Notes: a model not told the origin generated them from the sequence alone. A stretch of 47,827 nucleotides of DNA from a virus (IMGVR_UViG_3300031578_000067:1-47827); one strand, 5' to 3'; shown: positions 15,186-22,851, numbered from the stretch's first letter. A program made the numbers and translations.

Positions 15186-16527
15186 GCGCAACCAAATCGA
15201 GTTGGACTCCGGCCTTCCGGCGGCGGTGGATGTGGAGATCATGGTGCTGGGCGCGATGCTCACGGACCATGAGGCTGCGAAGACTGTCTTCTCGATTCTC
15301 GATGTGGATGACTTCTCCCTGGATAAGCATCGGGTCATCTTCGCCGGTTGCCGGGCAGTGTACGACGCTGGCTCCTACCCGGATTTGGTGAATGTCCGCC
15401 AGTGGCTTCACGAGAAAAACAAGTTGGAGTCCATTGATGGAACGAGCTACCTCGCGACGCTCGGTGAGGATCTGCCCCAGGTGTACCACCTGGACTCCTA
15501 CATCGGCATTCTGCGGAAGAAAACGATCCTGCGGCGGGCGGCATTCATGGCCCAGTCGATCATGGCTGAGTGCTGCCGCCAGGACGCTGACACCGACACT
15601 GTTCGCCGGGCTGAGGCGTTCTACCGGGAGCTGGCGACTGAGGAGGAAACCGGCGGCGCGCTCCAGTCTTTCGGGGAATTCCTCCAGCACTACGAAGGCG
15701 GGCTACAAGAGTTTCTGGCACCCAAAAGGGGGGGCATCTCCATTGCGCTGCCTTGGGCCAGCCTCACGAGGATCGTGCCGGGGTTTGGGCCCGGGCAGGT
15801 GATTGTTCTCGCCGCGCGGCCGGGGTTCGGTAAATCCGCCTTCATGGGCAACGTGGGTGTCTATGCCGCACGAAGTGGATCCGGGGTAGGTGTTTTCTCG
15901 CGGGAGATGTCGAGCGAAGAAAACTGGCGCCGGATGATATCGGGCATCGCCCAGGTGGAGCTCCACAAGATCTGCCGGCGGCAACTCAATGACACTGACC
16001 GGTATCACGTAAAGGCGGCGGCGGCGGACCTGGACAGTCTTCCGATCTGGATTGACGAGTCTCCGGATTCCACTCCAGCCTCCCTCGATGCCGCGCTCCA
16101 GAAGCACCGCGGCAAGGGCCGGAAACTGGGTCTGGTGATTGTGGACTATCTCCAACTGATGCGCTCGGCCCGGCGGCAGGAGCGGCGTAACGACGAGGTC
16201 GCTGAGATCTCCAGGCAGATGAAGTTGATGGCCCTCGAGTACAAGGTGCCGTTCTTGGTGTTGAGCCAGCTTTCGCGAGACAGCGTGAAGCGGAACGAAC
16301 GGCCGCAGTTGCAGGATCTGCGGGACTCCGGGGCGATCGAGCAGGATGCCGACGTAGTGATGTTTCTCTACCAGGATCCCAAGAACCAATTTGCGGAGGT
16401 CCGCGAGACGGAAGTGCTCGTCAGAAAGCAGCGGAACGGGCCGCTGGGCAAGGTGCGGCTGAACTTCAACGGCCCGTACCTGCGGTTCGACGAGATGGAC
16501 GAGAGCGACAAAAGGAGCGAGGTCTAG
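15151..16527 (+). CDS. dnaB: Replicative DNA helicase, DnaB family
   Basis: The 458-residue product has the N-terminal DnaB domain (V-D-V-E-I-x-V-L-G-A-M-L near 26-37). The RecA-like motor has Walker A A-R-P-G-F-G-K-S-A (222-230), an F-S-R-E-M-S segment, Walker B L-V-I-V-D-Y-L-Q-L-M, the S-Q-L-S-R sensor and the D-L-R-D-S-G-A-I-E-Q-D-A-D motif. Length matches the family. Translation starts inside the ASCH-like stump. The initiator encoded 3 kb upstream is the likely loader. Confidence 0.93.
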   Translation: MRLRGRRPPITERNQIELDSGLPAAVDVEIMVLGAMLTDHEAAKTVFSILDVDDFSLDKHRVIFAGCRAVYDAGSYPDLVNVRQWLHEKNKLESIDGTSYLATLGEDLPQVYHLDSYIGILRKKTILRRAAFMAQSIMAECCRQDADTDTVRRAEAFYRELATEEETGGALQSFGEFLQHYEGGLQEFLAPKRGGISIALPWASLTRIVPGFGPGQVIVLAARPGFGKSAFMGNVGVYAARSGSGVGVFSREMSSEENWRRMISGIAQVELHKICRRQLNDTDRYHVKAAAADLDSLPIWIDESPDSTPASLDAALQKHRGKGRKLGLVIVDYLQLMRSARRQERRNDEVAEISRQMKLMALEYKVPFLVLSQLSRDSVKRNERPQLQDLRDSGAIEQDADVVMFLYQDPKNQFAEVRETEVLVRKQRNGPLGKVRLNFNGPYLRFDEMDESDKRSEV

Positions 16528-16529
16528 GC

Positions 16530-19097
16530 GTGTACAAGATCCTCCAAGGCGACGTGATTGAGAAGCTGGCGGAGTTCCCTGATGGGAGTTTTCACGGCTG
16601 CCTCACGGATCCGCCGTATGCCTTGGGGGAGAAGCGGAATATGAGGCGGGCAACGCCGCGGGAATCGAGCCGGGGGAAGGCGGCCGGGTTCATGGGAATG
16701 GAATGGGATTCCGACATTCCGACTGTGGAAGTCTGGGCCGAAGTGCTCCGCGTCCTGAAGCCGGGGGCCATGTTACTCGCTTTCGGCGGAACCCGTACTT
16801 ACCACCGGCTCATGTGCAACATCGAAGACGCCGGATTCGAGATCCGCGACTGCATGATGTGGCTGTACGGGTCGGGATTTCCGAAGTCGCTGGACATCTC
16901 GAAGGCGATTGACAAGGAAGCGGGGGCGGAGAGAGAAGCCCTTGGCGTGAAAAGGTCTGGGTGTCGCGCGGCTAGAGGCGGAGGCGAATTTGTGGGTAGC
17001 CCCACAATCGAATCAGAAAAGTGGCAATCTGTCACCGCCCCCGCCACCCCCGCCGCCAAGACCTGGGCTGGCTACGGGACTGCGCTGAAGCCCGCATACG
17101 AAATTATCATAGGCGCGCAGAAACCATATGATATCAAAGGGCTGTGCGGTATAATGGTTCACAGGATAGGTAACCAAATATGCCAATTGTCATTACGTGC
17201 CAAGGCTGCGGAAACAGCTTCTCAGTCCAGCCGAAACGGGCTGCTACCGCTCGATTCTGTTCTATGGGATGCCGTAAGGAAGTGCAATACACCGGGCGCT
17301 TTGTTCGGTCTGATGGATACGTTGCCGTGCGGCTTGGAGATTCCTTCGAGCTTGAACACCGGCTTATCATGGCTGCAATCCTTGGGCGTGATCTTGAAAC
17401 ACGAGAACACGTTCACCACAGAAATCAGATCAAGTCTGACAACAGACCTGAGAATCTTGAACTCATTGTCGTTTCCGAACACGCCAGAAGACATCATCGC
17501 GGGCGCGACTCATCAACATGGCATAGGATCAGATGCCTTAACTGCGGTCAGTATTTTCAACGCCGTAGAAGCCAAACTAAGACACATCCTAACGCCTTCT
17601 GTTCGCGGTCCTGTTACATCTCGGGAGCGCATCTCACGCCTGGACGTTCTCGGTAATTTGTCTCCCGCCTGGGAGCCTATCATCGTCGCCATGAAGCCGA
17701 CAGACGGCACCTTCGCCAACAACGCACTCAAGCATGGTGTGGCGGGAATCAATGTGGACGGGAGTCGGGTGCCAGTATCCGATGCGGCATACGCGAAGAA
17801 TTGTAGTGGTGATCGCGGTCACGATCAAGACCGACAGCGGCGAAGCGGTTTTCAGGTGACCTGCGGATCAGCATCAGATGTCGGCCGCTGGCCCGCCAAC
17901 CTCATCCTGGATGAAGACTGGATTCCAGTACGATACTTGAAGTACAATATAGATAGCGGCGTCAGTGCCGCAATAAAGGAGTACTTCAATGATTACCATG
18001 GCCTGCAAGATGTGCGGCAAATTGATGGAAACGTACCCAAGCCGGAAGGCCAGGAAGAAGTATTGCGGTCGGAAGTGCTACGCCAAAGCACTCAGCCAAA
18101 ACAACCGAGGCGAAGCGCACCCGATGTTCGGAAAGCATCACAGCCAAGCCTCTATCGAGAAGATGAGAGTCGGGCAGACGGCGGTAGTTCGTCGGGGCGC
18201 GGACTCATCGAATTGGCAGGGTGGGAGGTTTGTGAGCAAGGGATACGTGATGCTCTCAGTGTCGGGACTATCGCCAGCGGACCAAGTTCTTGCGGTTCCG
18301 ATGTTAAACAAGAGCCGGGATTATCTCCCAGAACATCGGCTCGTGATGGCTCGGGAGTTGGGTCGTCCGTTGACACGGAAGGAGATCCCACACCACAAGA
18401 ACGGGGTCAAGAGCGACAACCGAGTTCGCAATCTGGAGATGGAAGACAACGCCACGCACAAGATGACCCACCAGCAAGTCGTCCGGGAACTACGGAAACT
18501 TCGGAGAGAGAACGAGGATCTTCGGTCGCAACTCTTGAAGTTCTTGAATCCGACATCCCCGCAGTTTGGTTGAAGTACTTCGGCTACACAGGCAAGGCCG
18601 TTCGCATTGGATCAGCGGAAATGCTGGACAGGCAGAGCGGAACACTGACCAGTGGGGCGAATCCCACGGAGCGACACTCCGACAAGACACGCAGTGTGTA
18701 CGGGGCCTTTAAGGGACATGAATGCAAGGCCGTGCGGGGTGCCGATTCTGGTGGCGCCTCGCGGTTTTTCTACTGCGCTAAGGCATCCGCCAGTGAGCGA
18801 ACGCTGGCCGATGGGACGCAGATTGACCATCCAACCATGAAACCGCTGGCGCTGACAACGTATCTGGCACGTCTCATCTTGCCGCCGTGCGGTGGAAGCA
18901 TCTTCGTCCCATACTCCGGTGTGGCCTCAGAGGTTATCGGAGCCATTCGCGCTGGCTGGACCGAAGTTACCGGGATCGACTTGAGCCCGGATTACTGCGA
19001 GATGGCCGAACGGCGGATCCGCGACCAGGCCCCGCTGTTCCACAACTATTTTCAAGGAGGAAACGATGACCGAAGTCACGGTCGAGACGCTACGTGA
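16530..19097 (+). CDS. DNA adenine/N4-cytosine methyltransferase interrupted by two HNH genes
   Basis: A GTG start after GAGG opens an 855-codon frame. The catalytic D-P-P-Y lies at 27-30, L-K-P-G-A-M-L-L-A-F-G-G follows, and the C-terminus has H-P-T-M-K-P and V-T-G-I-D-L-S, the cofactor-binding end of this beta-type family. Two inserts of 191 and 211 codons hold HNH endonuclease genes in other frames. Each is flanked by a diverged copy of the same methyltransferase residues (L-K-P-A-Y-E-I-I-I-G-A-Q-K-P and L-S-P-A-W-E-P-I-I-V-A-M-K-P; then D-W-I-P to L-K-Y and D-I-P to L-K-Y). Without them the enzyme would have about 453 residues, a normal size. Whether the interrupted enzyme is active is unknown. 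The 3' end overlaps the next gene by 32 bases. Confidence 0.75.
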   Translation: MYKILQGDVIEKLAEFPDGSFHGCLTDPPYALGEKRNMRRATPRESSRGKAAGFMGMEWDSDIPTVEVWAEVLRVLKPGAMLLAFGGTRTYHRLMCNIEDAGFEIRDCMMWLYGSGFPKSLDISKAIDKEAGAEREALGVKRSGCRAARGGGEFVGSPTIESEKWQSVTAPATPAAKTWAGYGTALKPAYEIIIGAQKPYDIKGLCGIMVHRIGNQICQLSLRAKAAETASQSSRNGLLPLDSVLWDAVRKCNTPGALFGLMDTLPCGLEIPSSLNTGLSWLQSLGVILKHENTFTTEIRSSLTTDLRILNSLSFPNTPEDIIAGATHQHGIGSDALTAVSIFNAVEAKLRHILTPSVRGPVTSRERISRLDVLGNLSPAWEPIIVAMKPTDGTFANNALKHGVAGINVDGSRVPVSDAAYAKNCSGDRGHDQDRQRRSGFQVTCGSASDVGRWPANLILDEDWIPVRYLKYNIDSGVSAAIKEYFNDYHGLQDVRQIDGNVPKPEGQEEVLRSEVLRQSTQPKQPRRSAPDVRKASQPSLYREDESRADGGSSSGRGLIELAGWEVCEQGIRDALSVGTIASGPSSCGSDVKQEPGLSPRTSARDGSGVGSSVDTEGDPTPQERGQERQPSSQSGDGRQRHAQDDPPASRPGTTETSERERGSSVATLEVLESDIPAVWLKYFGYTGKAVRIGSAEMLDRQSGTLTSGANPTERHSDKTRSVYGAFKGHECKAVRGADSGGASRFFYCAKASASERTLADGTQIDHPTMKPLALTTYLARLILPPCGGSIFVPYSGVASEVIGAIRAGWTEVTGIDLSPDYCEMAERRIRDQAPLFHNYFQGGNDDRSHGRDAT
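17127..17654 (+). mobile_element. HNH endonuclease insertion 1 in the methyltransferase gene
   Basis: The segment lies between two diverged copies of the same 15 codons (17082-17126 and 17655-17699). It is less GC-rich than its surroundings and holds one HNH gene. No group I or II intron features are visible, and only 53 bases precede the HNH start and none follow its stop, so a bare homing-endonuclease insertion is favoured. The 573-base step between copies keeps the methyltransferase frame. Confidence 0.65.
17180..17656 (+). CDS. HNH homing endonuclease 1
   Basis: The 158-residue product is in a different frame from the surrounding methyltransferase. It has an N-terminal zinc knuckle (C-Q-G-C-G, then C-S-M-G-C), the HNH core with E-H-R-L-I-M then V-H-H-R-N and K-S-D-N-R-P-E-N-L-E-L, and a second C-terminal Cys cluster (C-L-N-C-G, C-S-R-S-C). 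This matches phage HNH endonucleases that cut DNA to copy themselves. Its stop overlaps the restart of the target sequence. A TATAAT at 17150-17155 may be part of its own promoter. Confidence 0.85.
   Translation: MPIVITCQGCGNSFSVQPKRAATARFCSMGCRKEVQYTGRFVRSDGYVAVRLGDSFELEHRLIMAAILGRDLETREHVHHRNQIKSDNRPENLELIVVSEHARRHHRGRDSSTWHRIRCLNCGQYFQRRRSQTKTHPNAFCSRSCYISGAHLTPGRSR
17946..18542 (+). mobile_element. HNH endonuclease insertion 2 in the methyltransferase gene
   Basis: It lies between diverged copies of the codons for D-x-I-P and L-K-Y (17916-17945 and 18552-18578). The step between copies is 633 bases, again a multiple of three. The HNH gene's last codons run into the right-hand target copy. 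No intron features are seen. Confidence 0.65.
17989..18573 (+). CDS. HNH homing endonuclease 2
   Basis: The 194-residue product, out of frame with its host gene, has AAGGAG upstream of its ATG. Order: zinc knuckle (C-K-M-C-G, then C-G-R-K-C), an N-U-M-O-D-like D-N-A-binding stretch with M-F-G-K-H-H-S, the HNH core (P-E-H-R-L-V-M, I-P-H-H-K-N, K-S-D-N-R-V-R-N-L-E-M), and a C-terminal coiled coil. It is related to the first insert but too diverged to be a recent copy, so the gene was probably invaded twice. Confidence 0.85.
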   Translation: MITMACKMCGKLMETYPSRKARKKYCGRKCYAKALSQNNRGEAHPMFGKHHSQASIEKMRVGQTAVVRRGADSSNWQGGRFVSKGYVMLSVSGLSPADQVLAVPMLNKSRDYLPEHRLVMARELGRPLTRKEIPHHKNGVKSDNRVRNLEMEDNATHKMTHQQVVRELRKLRRENEDLRSQLLKFLNPTSPQFG

Positions 19098-19269
19098 GAA
19101 CATCCACCGGCTACTGGAGTTGGTGGCCGAGGAGAAGCGGGAATGCAAGGCCTGCGGGGCGACGATCTACTTCGTCGTACACAAGAGCGGGAAGCGGGCC
19201 CCCTACACTGGCGATGCCCTGAACCACTTCATCGACTGCCCGCGGGCGAAGGAATTTCGAAAGAAGTGA
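19066..19269 (+). CDS. Small zinc-binding protein, 67 aa
   Basis: A strong AAGGAGG precedes the ATG, which lies inside the methyltransferase 3' end. An amphipathic helix (1-25) is followed by C-K-A-C-G and later H-F-I-D-C-P, forming a C-x2-C...H-x3-C zinc site. Function unknown. Confidence 0.65.
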   Translation: MTEVTVETLRENIHRLLELVAEEKRECKACGATIYFVVHKSGKRAPYTGDALNHFIDCPRAKEFRKK

Positions 19270-19274
19270 GAGCG

Positions 19275-19628
19275 ATGCCCAAACCACCCCCAAACGCAAA
19301 AGATCTTCCGAAGTGGGATGTCAGCCTGGCGCTGATGTTTCCAGAGGACGCAGAGATTGCTGGTGCGGTTGATCCCCGAATAGACGACGCGGACGAGGTT
19401 CTGAAGGCGCTGTCGGACGATTACTGCTTCTTGCTGGCGACGTGGATCCGCAACGCCAGCGGTCCGTTCGATCATGTGTGGTTTTGGCGGTGTCGCTTGC
19501 CCCAGCGAAAAGGCCAGCGGTGCCGAGTTTTGGTCCGCGGCGGGAAGAATACCGTGGCGGTCCAGTTTGAGGATTCGGAGATTGTATTCACATCGCGGTA
19601 TGCGGTGCGACGAGGAGCGAAAAAGTGA
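19275..19628 (+). CDS. Hypothetical early protein, 117 aa
   Basis: ATG at 19275, six bases after the previous gene. The sequence is mixed alpha/beta with an acidic central part and a basic C-terminus (R-R-G-A-K-K). No family is recognised. The next gene overlaps it as GTGA. Confidence 0.6.
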   Translation: MPKPPPNAKDLPKWDVSLALMFPEDAEIAGAVDPRIDDADEVLKALSDDYCFLLATWIRNASGPFDHVWFWRCRLPQRKGQRCRVLVRGGKNTVAVQFEDSEIVFTSRYAVRRGAKK

Positions 19629-19852
19629 GCATCCAAATCCCCCGGAAGCCTTACGTCCTGACCGAATACGGGGCGGTCTGGTTCCCAGTGGCGGTGCGGA
19701 GAGAATACCATCTGCAGTCGCGGTGTGCGGTTTGTGAACACGAGATCACAGAAGGCTACGCTGTCGGGGTAATACCCCACACGGACCTGCCGAACTTCCT
19801 CCTGCACGAAGCCTGCGCGCCGGCGGAGGTTCTGAAGAAAGCGAAGGAGTGA
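19625..19852 (+). CDS. Small zinc-binding protein, 75 aa
   Basis: GTG start overlapping the previous stop. C-A-V-C-E-H, then a His (V-I-P-H) and H-E-A-C, form a likely treble-clef-like zinc site. A hydrophobic beta strand precedes it. No family name. Confidence 0.6.
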   Translation: MSIQIPRKPYVLTEYGAVWFPVAVRREYHLQSRCAVCEHEITEGYAVGVIPHTDLPNFLLHEACAPAEVLKKAKE

Positions 19853-19853
19853 A

Positions 19854-20075
19854 ATGCGACTCGGAGAGATCATTCGGAAATGGCGGATCGTCCAGGAGCG
19901 GACTGTCCGCGACCTGGCGGTCGAGATAGGCATCAGCGCGTCGACGCTCTCGCGGATCGAGCGGGGGGAGAAGATGGACGCGCCGACGTTCATGCGGCTG
20001 CTGAACTGGCTGACTGCGGAGCCGCCGCAGGCAGAAGAGCCGGCGGCCGGGCCGGTGCAGGAGTCGATGCTATGA
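19854..20075 (+). CDS. XRE-family helix-turn-helix regulator, 73 aa
   Basis: Residues 1-55 form a complete XRE/Cro domain: L-G-E-I-I-R-K-W-R, then T-V-R-D-L-A-V-E-I-G-I-S-A-S-T-L-S-R-I-E-R-G-E. The C-terminal 20 residues are Pro/Glu/Ala-rich. It lacks a cleavage or dimerisation domain, so it is Cro-sized rather than CI-like. It stands directly before the 1-kb structured region. Confidence 0.85.
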   Translation: MRLGEIIRKWRIVQERTVRDLAVEIGISASTLSRIERGEKMDAPTFMRLLNWLTAEPPQAEEPAAGPVQESML

Positions 20076-20195
20076 TTTTCACCCCCACTCCCGGGCGAGC
20101 TGAGGCGGTTCCCACCTTACTCCTCCTCAGAGCAAGATGCGGGATCTTTGAAGCAGATTTCGCCGCCAACTGCGACGACCCCGGGAGAGGGGACC

Positions 20196-20447
20196 AGTTT
20201 GCTGGCGGCGGCGTGGACGGTGACACGCTATCGCGACACGTCGATGACAATTCGCATTCATCCGCCCTCGTGGTGGACAGAGCGAGACGTATCCAGGCGG
20301 CCTACCGGGATGAGCGCGGACTAGGCGGTAATGGCTCACCTAATTTAAGGGTGAAAAACAAGCCTGGCAAGGCGGAGCTATTGCAATCCGTGATGCTACG
20401 ATCATCGACGATGGCTCAAGCCGGTTCGACTCCGGCCCGCCAGCATC
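20196..20447 (+). ncRNA. Structured unit 1, tRNA-like ends
   Basis: TGCTGGCGG (20200-20208) pairs perfectly with CCGCCAGCA (20437-20445). Just inside the 5' arm is a D-arm-like hairpin GCGTG/CACGC. Just inside the 3' arm is a perfect T-arm, stem GCCGG/CCGGC with loop TTCGACT (20420-20436). This is tRNA-like geometry with about 200 extra bases between. Confidence 0.4.
20364..20444 (+). tRNA. Degenerate tRNA-Arg(ACG)-like fold inside unit 1
   Basis: An alternative compact fold: D-stem CGGA/TCCG (20373-20376 with 20387-20390), anticodon stem TGATG/CATCG with loop CTACGAT (T33, anticodon ACG, A37), and the T-arm at 20420-20436. The acceptor pairs only 5 of 7 bases, the D-loop lacks GG and the variable loop is 12 bases. 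It is either a pseudo-tRNA or coincidence within a larger RNA. Confidence 0.25.
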
Positions 20448-20579
20448 AGTTTATGCCCGGTCCCCATCCGGGAGTGAGTTGGGATGGGGAGCAATCTGAC
20501 CAACACAAGGAAAAAGGGATTCCTGGGTACGCCGCGGCTCCCATCAGATTCCCGAGTAGCGCCCAGGTCAGGCCGGGTA

Positions 20580-20798
20580 AGTTTGCTGGCGGCGGCGATA
20601 GCACGCACGAGGACGACGTGGCCGAGGAACTCACGACTCCGGCCAGTGGCAACACTGGAAGCATTGGGGGAGCGAAGCGGGAAACCGCGTGGACCGACAC
20701 CACAAAGCAGGGAGTTCGTCCATCCGTTCGAGTCGGATCACAGGATATTGAAGAACGGAACAGACCATTGCCGGTAATCAATCCGGCCCGCCAGCATC
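20580..20798 (+). ncRNA. Structured unit 2
   Basis: It uses the same arms as unit 1: TGCTGGCGG (20584-20592) with CCGCCAGCA (20788-20796), and an 18-base stretch around the 5' arm identical to unit 1. Inside are hairpins CCAGTG-GCAA-CACTGG and GCGG-GAAA-CCGC with GNRA loops, a T-arm-like ATCCG/CGGAT around TTCGAGT (20722-20738), and GCCGG/CCGGC next to the 3' arm. Confidence 0.4.
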
Positions 20799-20984
20799 AA
20801 GATACACCACAAGGGAACGCAGAGGGAAAGTCATGCATCGTGAGTCATTGTGGCAGATATCTCACGGCAAAGGCCAGCCAACCGGGCATCGGGTCGGCGC
20901 TGCCAGACAATGTGCGGTTCCGCTCCCTGTCCCCGTATATGAAGCAGCATCCGGGCTTGGACCCGATGGCAGGCCCGGTTTAAC

Positions 20985-21118
20985 AAGTTTGCTGGTGCTC
21001 GGACAGCCGCGAGGGTTGCGCGCTGGAGTGCAGCCCCGGCCGGTGGGATGGGTGACACAGCCCGAATCGAGTACGGCGCCGGGCGTCGCGATCACCCCAA
21101 TCCGGCACACCAGCAATT
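20985..21118 (+). ncRNA. Structured unit 3 with compensatory change
   Basis: TTGCTGGTG (20989-20997) pairs with CACCAGCAA (21108-21116). Relative to units 1 and 2 a C-G pair has become T-A and an outer T-T mismatch has become T-A, so pairing is kept while sequence changes. Inside, GGGTGA/TCACCC and GCCCG/CGGGC form a nested stem. The unit ends just before the ribosome site of the next gene. Confidence 0.4.
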
Positions 21119-21129
21119 GGAAAGGAGTT

Positions 21130-21309
21130 GTGAAGGCAATGGAAGACTTGAAAGACGGTGACCAGGTGTTTGTGATTCAACGCGAATCCGAGATGTACCG
21201 GAAGACCGGACGGGTGGTAGAAAACGGGGCTCGGGTTGCGGTCAGATTCGACGGCTGTCCGCGGCTGTGGCATTTCGAGCGTAAATGGCTGCTGAAGCTC
21301 ATTTACTGA
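21130..21309 (+). CDS. Small beta-barrel (SH3/KOW-like) protein, 59 aa
   Basis: GTG at 21130 follows AAAGGAG. The sequence D-G-D-Q-V-F-V-I and T-G-R-V-V-E-N-G-A-R-V-A-V-R-F-D-G alternates like a small SH3/KOW barrel. A longer upstream reading would run through the structured region and is rejected. Function unknown. Confidence 0.6.
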   Translation: MKAMEDLKDGDQVFVIQRESEMYRKTGRVVENGARVAVRFDGCPRLWHFERKWLLKLIY

Positions 21310-21312
21310 GGT

Positions 21313-21954
21313 ATGAAGATGACGAAAACTGAGTTACAAATCATGGAAGGTTTGCGGAAGCGCATCGCACAATTGGGGAAGTACATCGTGAATCTTGAAA
21401 CGCAAACGCATTCTCCGGTTGGATTGCGATGGGCCGAGGTGGCCGAATCCAGGCTGGAAATCATTCAGGAACGCGACCAGCGCATCGCGGAACTGGAAGC
21501 ACTCCAAGAGGAACAGGCCGCTGTGCTGCCGGAAGATTGCAGCTTGGCAGATTGGGCCAAGGCGTGGCGAGAGCGGACAGCGGACTTGGAGGCCGACCGC
21601 GACCGGCTGCGTGCGGCGCTGGAAGATATCCACATGGACCGGCGCCCAGCAATGCGTGAATGGTGGCGCATCCACACTTGGGCGCAACGTCGGGCGGCGC
21701 TTGCCATTGGATTGATAACACAGTCTGACTGGGAACACTTTCTCCGTGAGTGTGACGCCGCCCTCTCCGCCACCGGGGATCACGAGCACCCGGACACGGT
21801 GAGTCGCGCAGCGATCAATGAACTCCTCGATGAGCACGAGGAGGCATGTTGGAATATGGACGATAGGAAATGGGTTCGGGACACGCGTTTAGAGACCGTG
21901 CAGGATATCCGCACCGCCATCGCCGCGCTGCCAGAGGAGGCCGACCGTGGCTGA
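21313..21954 (+). CDS. Coiled-coil protein, 213 aa
   Basis: Start is ATG at 21313, with a second ATG at 21319 better spaced from GAGG. Residues 1-115 are a nearly continuous charged heptad helix. The middle has Trp-rich helices (R-E-W-W-R-I) and the C-terminus is acidic. No family. Likely structural or a scaffold for another early protein. Confidence 0.65.
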   Translation: MKMTKTELQIMEGLRKRIAQLGKYIVNLETQTHSPVGLRWAEVAESRLEIIQERDQRIAELEALQEEQAAVLPEDCSLADWAKAWRERTADLEADRDRLRAALEDIHMDRRPAMREWWRIHTWAQRRAALAIGLITQSDWEHFLRECDAALSATGDHEHPDTVSRAAINELLDEHEEACWNMDDRKWVRDTRLETVQDIRTAIAALPEEADRG

Positions 21955-22276
21955 GAACCGCAAGTGGATCTGCCAGTACTGCGGAGGCCGGGCCACGGTA
22001 TCCAATGGAAAGTACATGTGGTGCTCTTCCCTGGTCTGCCAGCGCAAACACGACTTGGATATCTGCGAGCCAAATCTCGGCGTCCTGCGATTCAACGCCA
22101 CGGTGTTCGGGCGGTTCCGTGGGTTCATCGGATGGCTGCTCTTGGAGCCGTTCGTGCGGCTGATTCCGCCGACATGGGTGTGGAACTACAAGCCACGAAC
22201 GTGGCGCTATGAGATTTGGGGTTGGGTGAACTCAAGTTCGTACTGGTGGTACGAGCGGATGAAGGGGAGGTGCTGA
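21947..22276 (+). CDS. Zinc-ribbon membrane protein, 109 aa
   Basis: GTG start overlapping the previous gene by 8 bases. An N-terminal zinc ribbon (C-Q-Y-C-G-G, then C-S-S-L-V-C) is followed by a hydrophobic helix (about 58-75) and a very Trp/Tyr-rich C-terminus. It is probably membrane-bound with the ribbon in the cytoplasm. Function unknown. Confidence 0.6.
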   Translation: MAENRKWICQYCGGRATVSNGKYMWCSSLVCQRKHDLDICEPNLGVLRFNATVFGRFRGFIGWLLLEPFVRLIPPTWVWNYKPRTWRYEIWGWVNSSSYWWYERMKGRC

Positions 22277-22573
22277 ATGACCGCAAGTGAAGCGCTGGAG
22301 CGGGTCGAAGCAATTGAGCCACTGGTGGATGAGGCGGAGGACGGGCCACTCAATGACTCGTCGATCGGTGTGGAGAATCAAGTCGCGTTCGCCCTGGATG
22401 CTGGCCGCAAGGTGTGGGCTGCGGCGCTCATCAAGGCGCAGGTCGAACAGACGATACGGTGCCAATTGCAATATCAGCAACTTGGCTGGTGGAGGAACGA
22501 AGAGAAACGGCTTGAGGCCGCGCTGAAGGAACTGGAGGGACGAGATGAAACACACGATTCAACTCAAAGCTGA
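22277..22573 (+). CDS. Hypothetical helical protein, 98 aa
   Basis: ATG at 22277 with GGGGAGG upstream, immediately after the previous stop. The product is acidic and helical, with a W-W-R-N-E-E-K-R-L-E-A-A-L-K-E-L heptad end. No family is recognised. Confidence 0.6.
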   Translation: MTASEALERVEAIEPLVDEAEDGPLNDSSIGVENQVAFALDAGRKVWAAALIKAQVEQTIRCQLQYQQLGWWRNEEKRLEAALKELEGRDETHDSTQS

Positions 22574-22784
22574 GATAGATGACCGGGTAGCCGTCCGCAA
22601 TTACAGGCGTTCCGGTCTGTGGGAAGAGGGTAGGCTTGAGAGAGTCGAAGTTTGTTGGTGGCTTTCGCCAATACCCAGCATCTCCTACACTGTTCATCTT
22701 GATCGCGCCAGCGATGCCGGGAATCCGATCCGGCTCTATGTCAATGGCGATGCAATCAGGAACATGGAGGCCCTCGATGCCTAG
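22545..22784 (+). CDS. Hypothetical protein, 79 aa
   Basis: It overlaps the previous gene by 29 bases and starts after a GGAGG-type site. The predicted fold is all beta, with alternating hydrophobic residues and W-W-L-S. No family. The end overlaps a tiny membrane gene. Confidence 0.55.
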   Translation: MKHTIQLKAEIDDRVAVRNYRRSGLWEEGRLERVEVCWWLSPIPSISYTVHLDRASDAGNPIRLYVNGDAIRNMEALDA

Positions 22785-22851
22785 TGCCGCCTATTTTATT
22801 GTCGGTGGAGTGCTGCTCATTTTCGGGCTGTGGTGGTTTTACCATGACTGA
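22777..22851 (+). CDS. Mini membrane protein, 24 aa
   Basis: ATG at 22777 with GGAGG at good spacing encodes one transmembrane helix (Ala-Tyr-Phe, then Gly-Gly-Val-Leu-Leu-Ile-Phe-Gly-Leu-Trp-Trp) and stops 8 bases into the next gene. Size, ribosome site and hydrophobicity argue for a real micro-gene. Confidence 0.45.
   Translation: MPSAAYFIVGGVLLIFGLWWFYHD

Larger units (their letters stand above)
20076..21129. other. About 1 kb without a convincing gene: three structured repeat units
   Basis: Frames are open by chance here (one for 304 codons from an ATGA overlap at 20072), but none gives a protein-like product or agrees with its neighbours in style. The region holds three units, each opened by AAGTTTGCTGG or AGTTTGCTGG and closed by a complementary CCAGCA, several hairpins (for example TCCCCATCC/GGATGGGGA, 20461-20469 with 20482-20490) and two tRNA-like T-arms. 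A structured RNA locus is the better reading. Confidence 0.5.

Noticed and set aside
16530-19097. Group I intron or intein in the methyltransferase
   Set aside because: The HNH genes are in other frames (not intein-like), and there is no room for a ribozyme core on either side of the first HNH gene. Flanking duplicated codons fit plain insertion better.
20072-20983. A 304-codon open frame starting in an ATGA overlap after the XRE gene
   Set aside because: The product has no protein-like pattern, runs through the paired repeat arms and tRNA-like T-arms, and other frames are open over parts too. The structured-RNA reading explains the sequence better, though it is not disproved.
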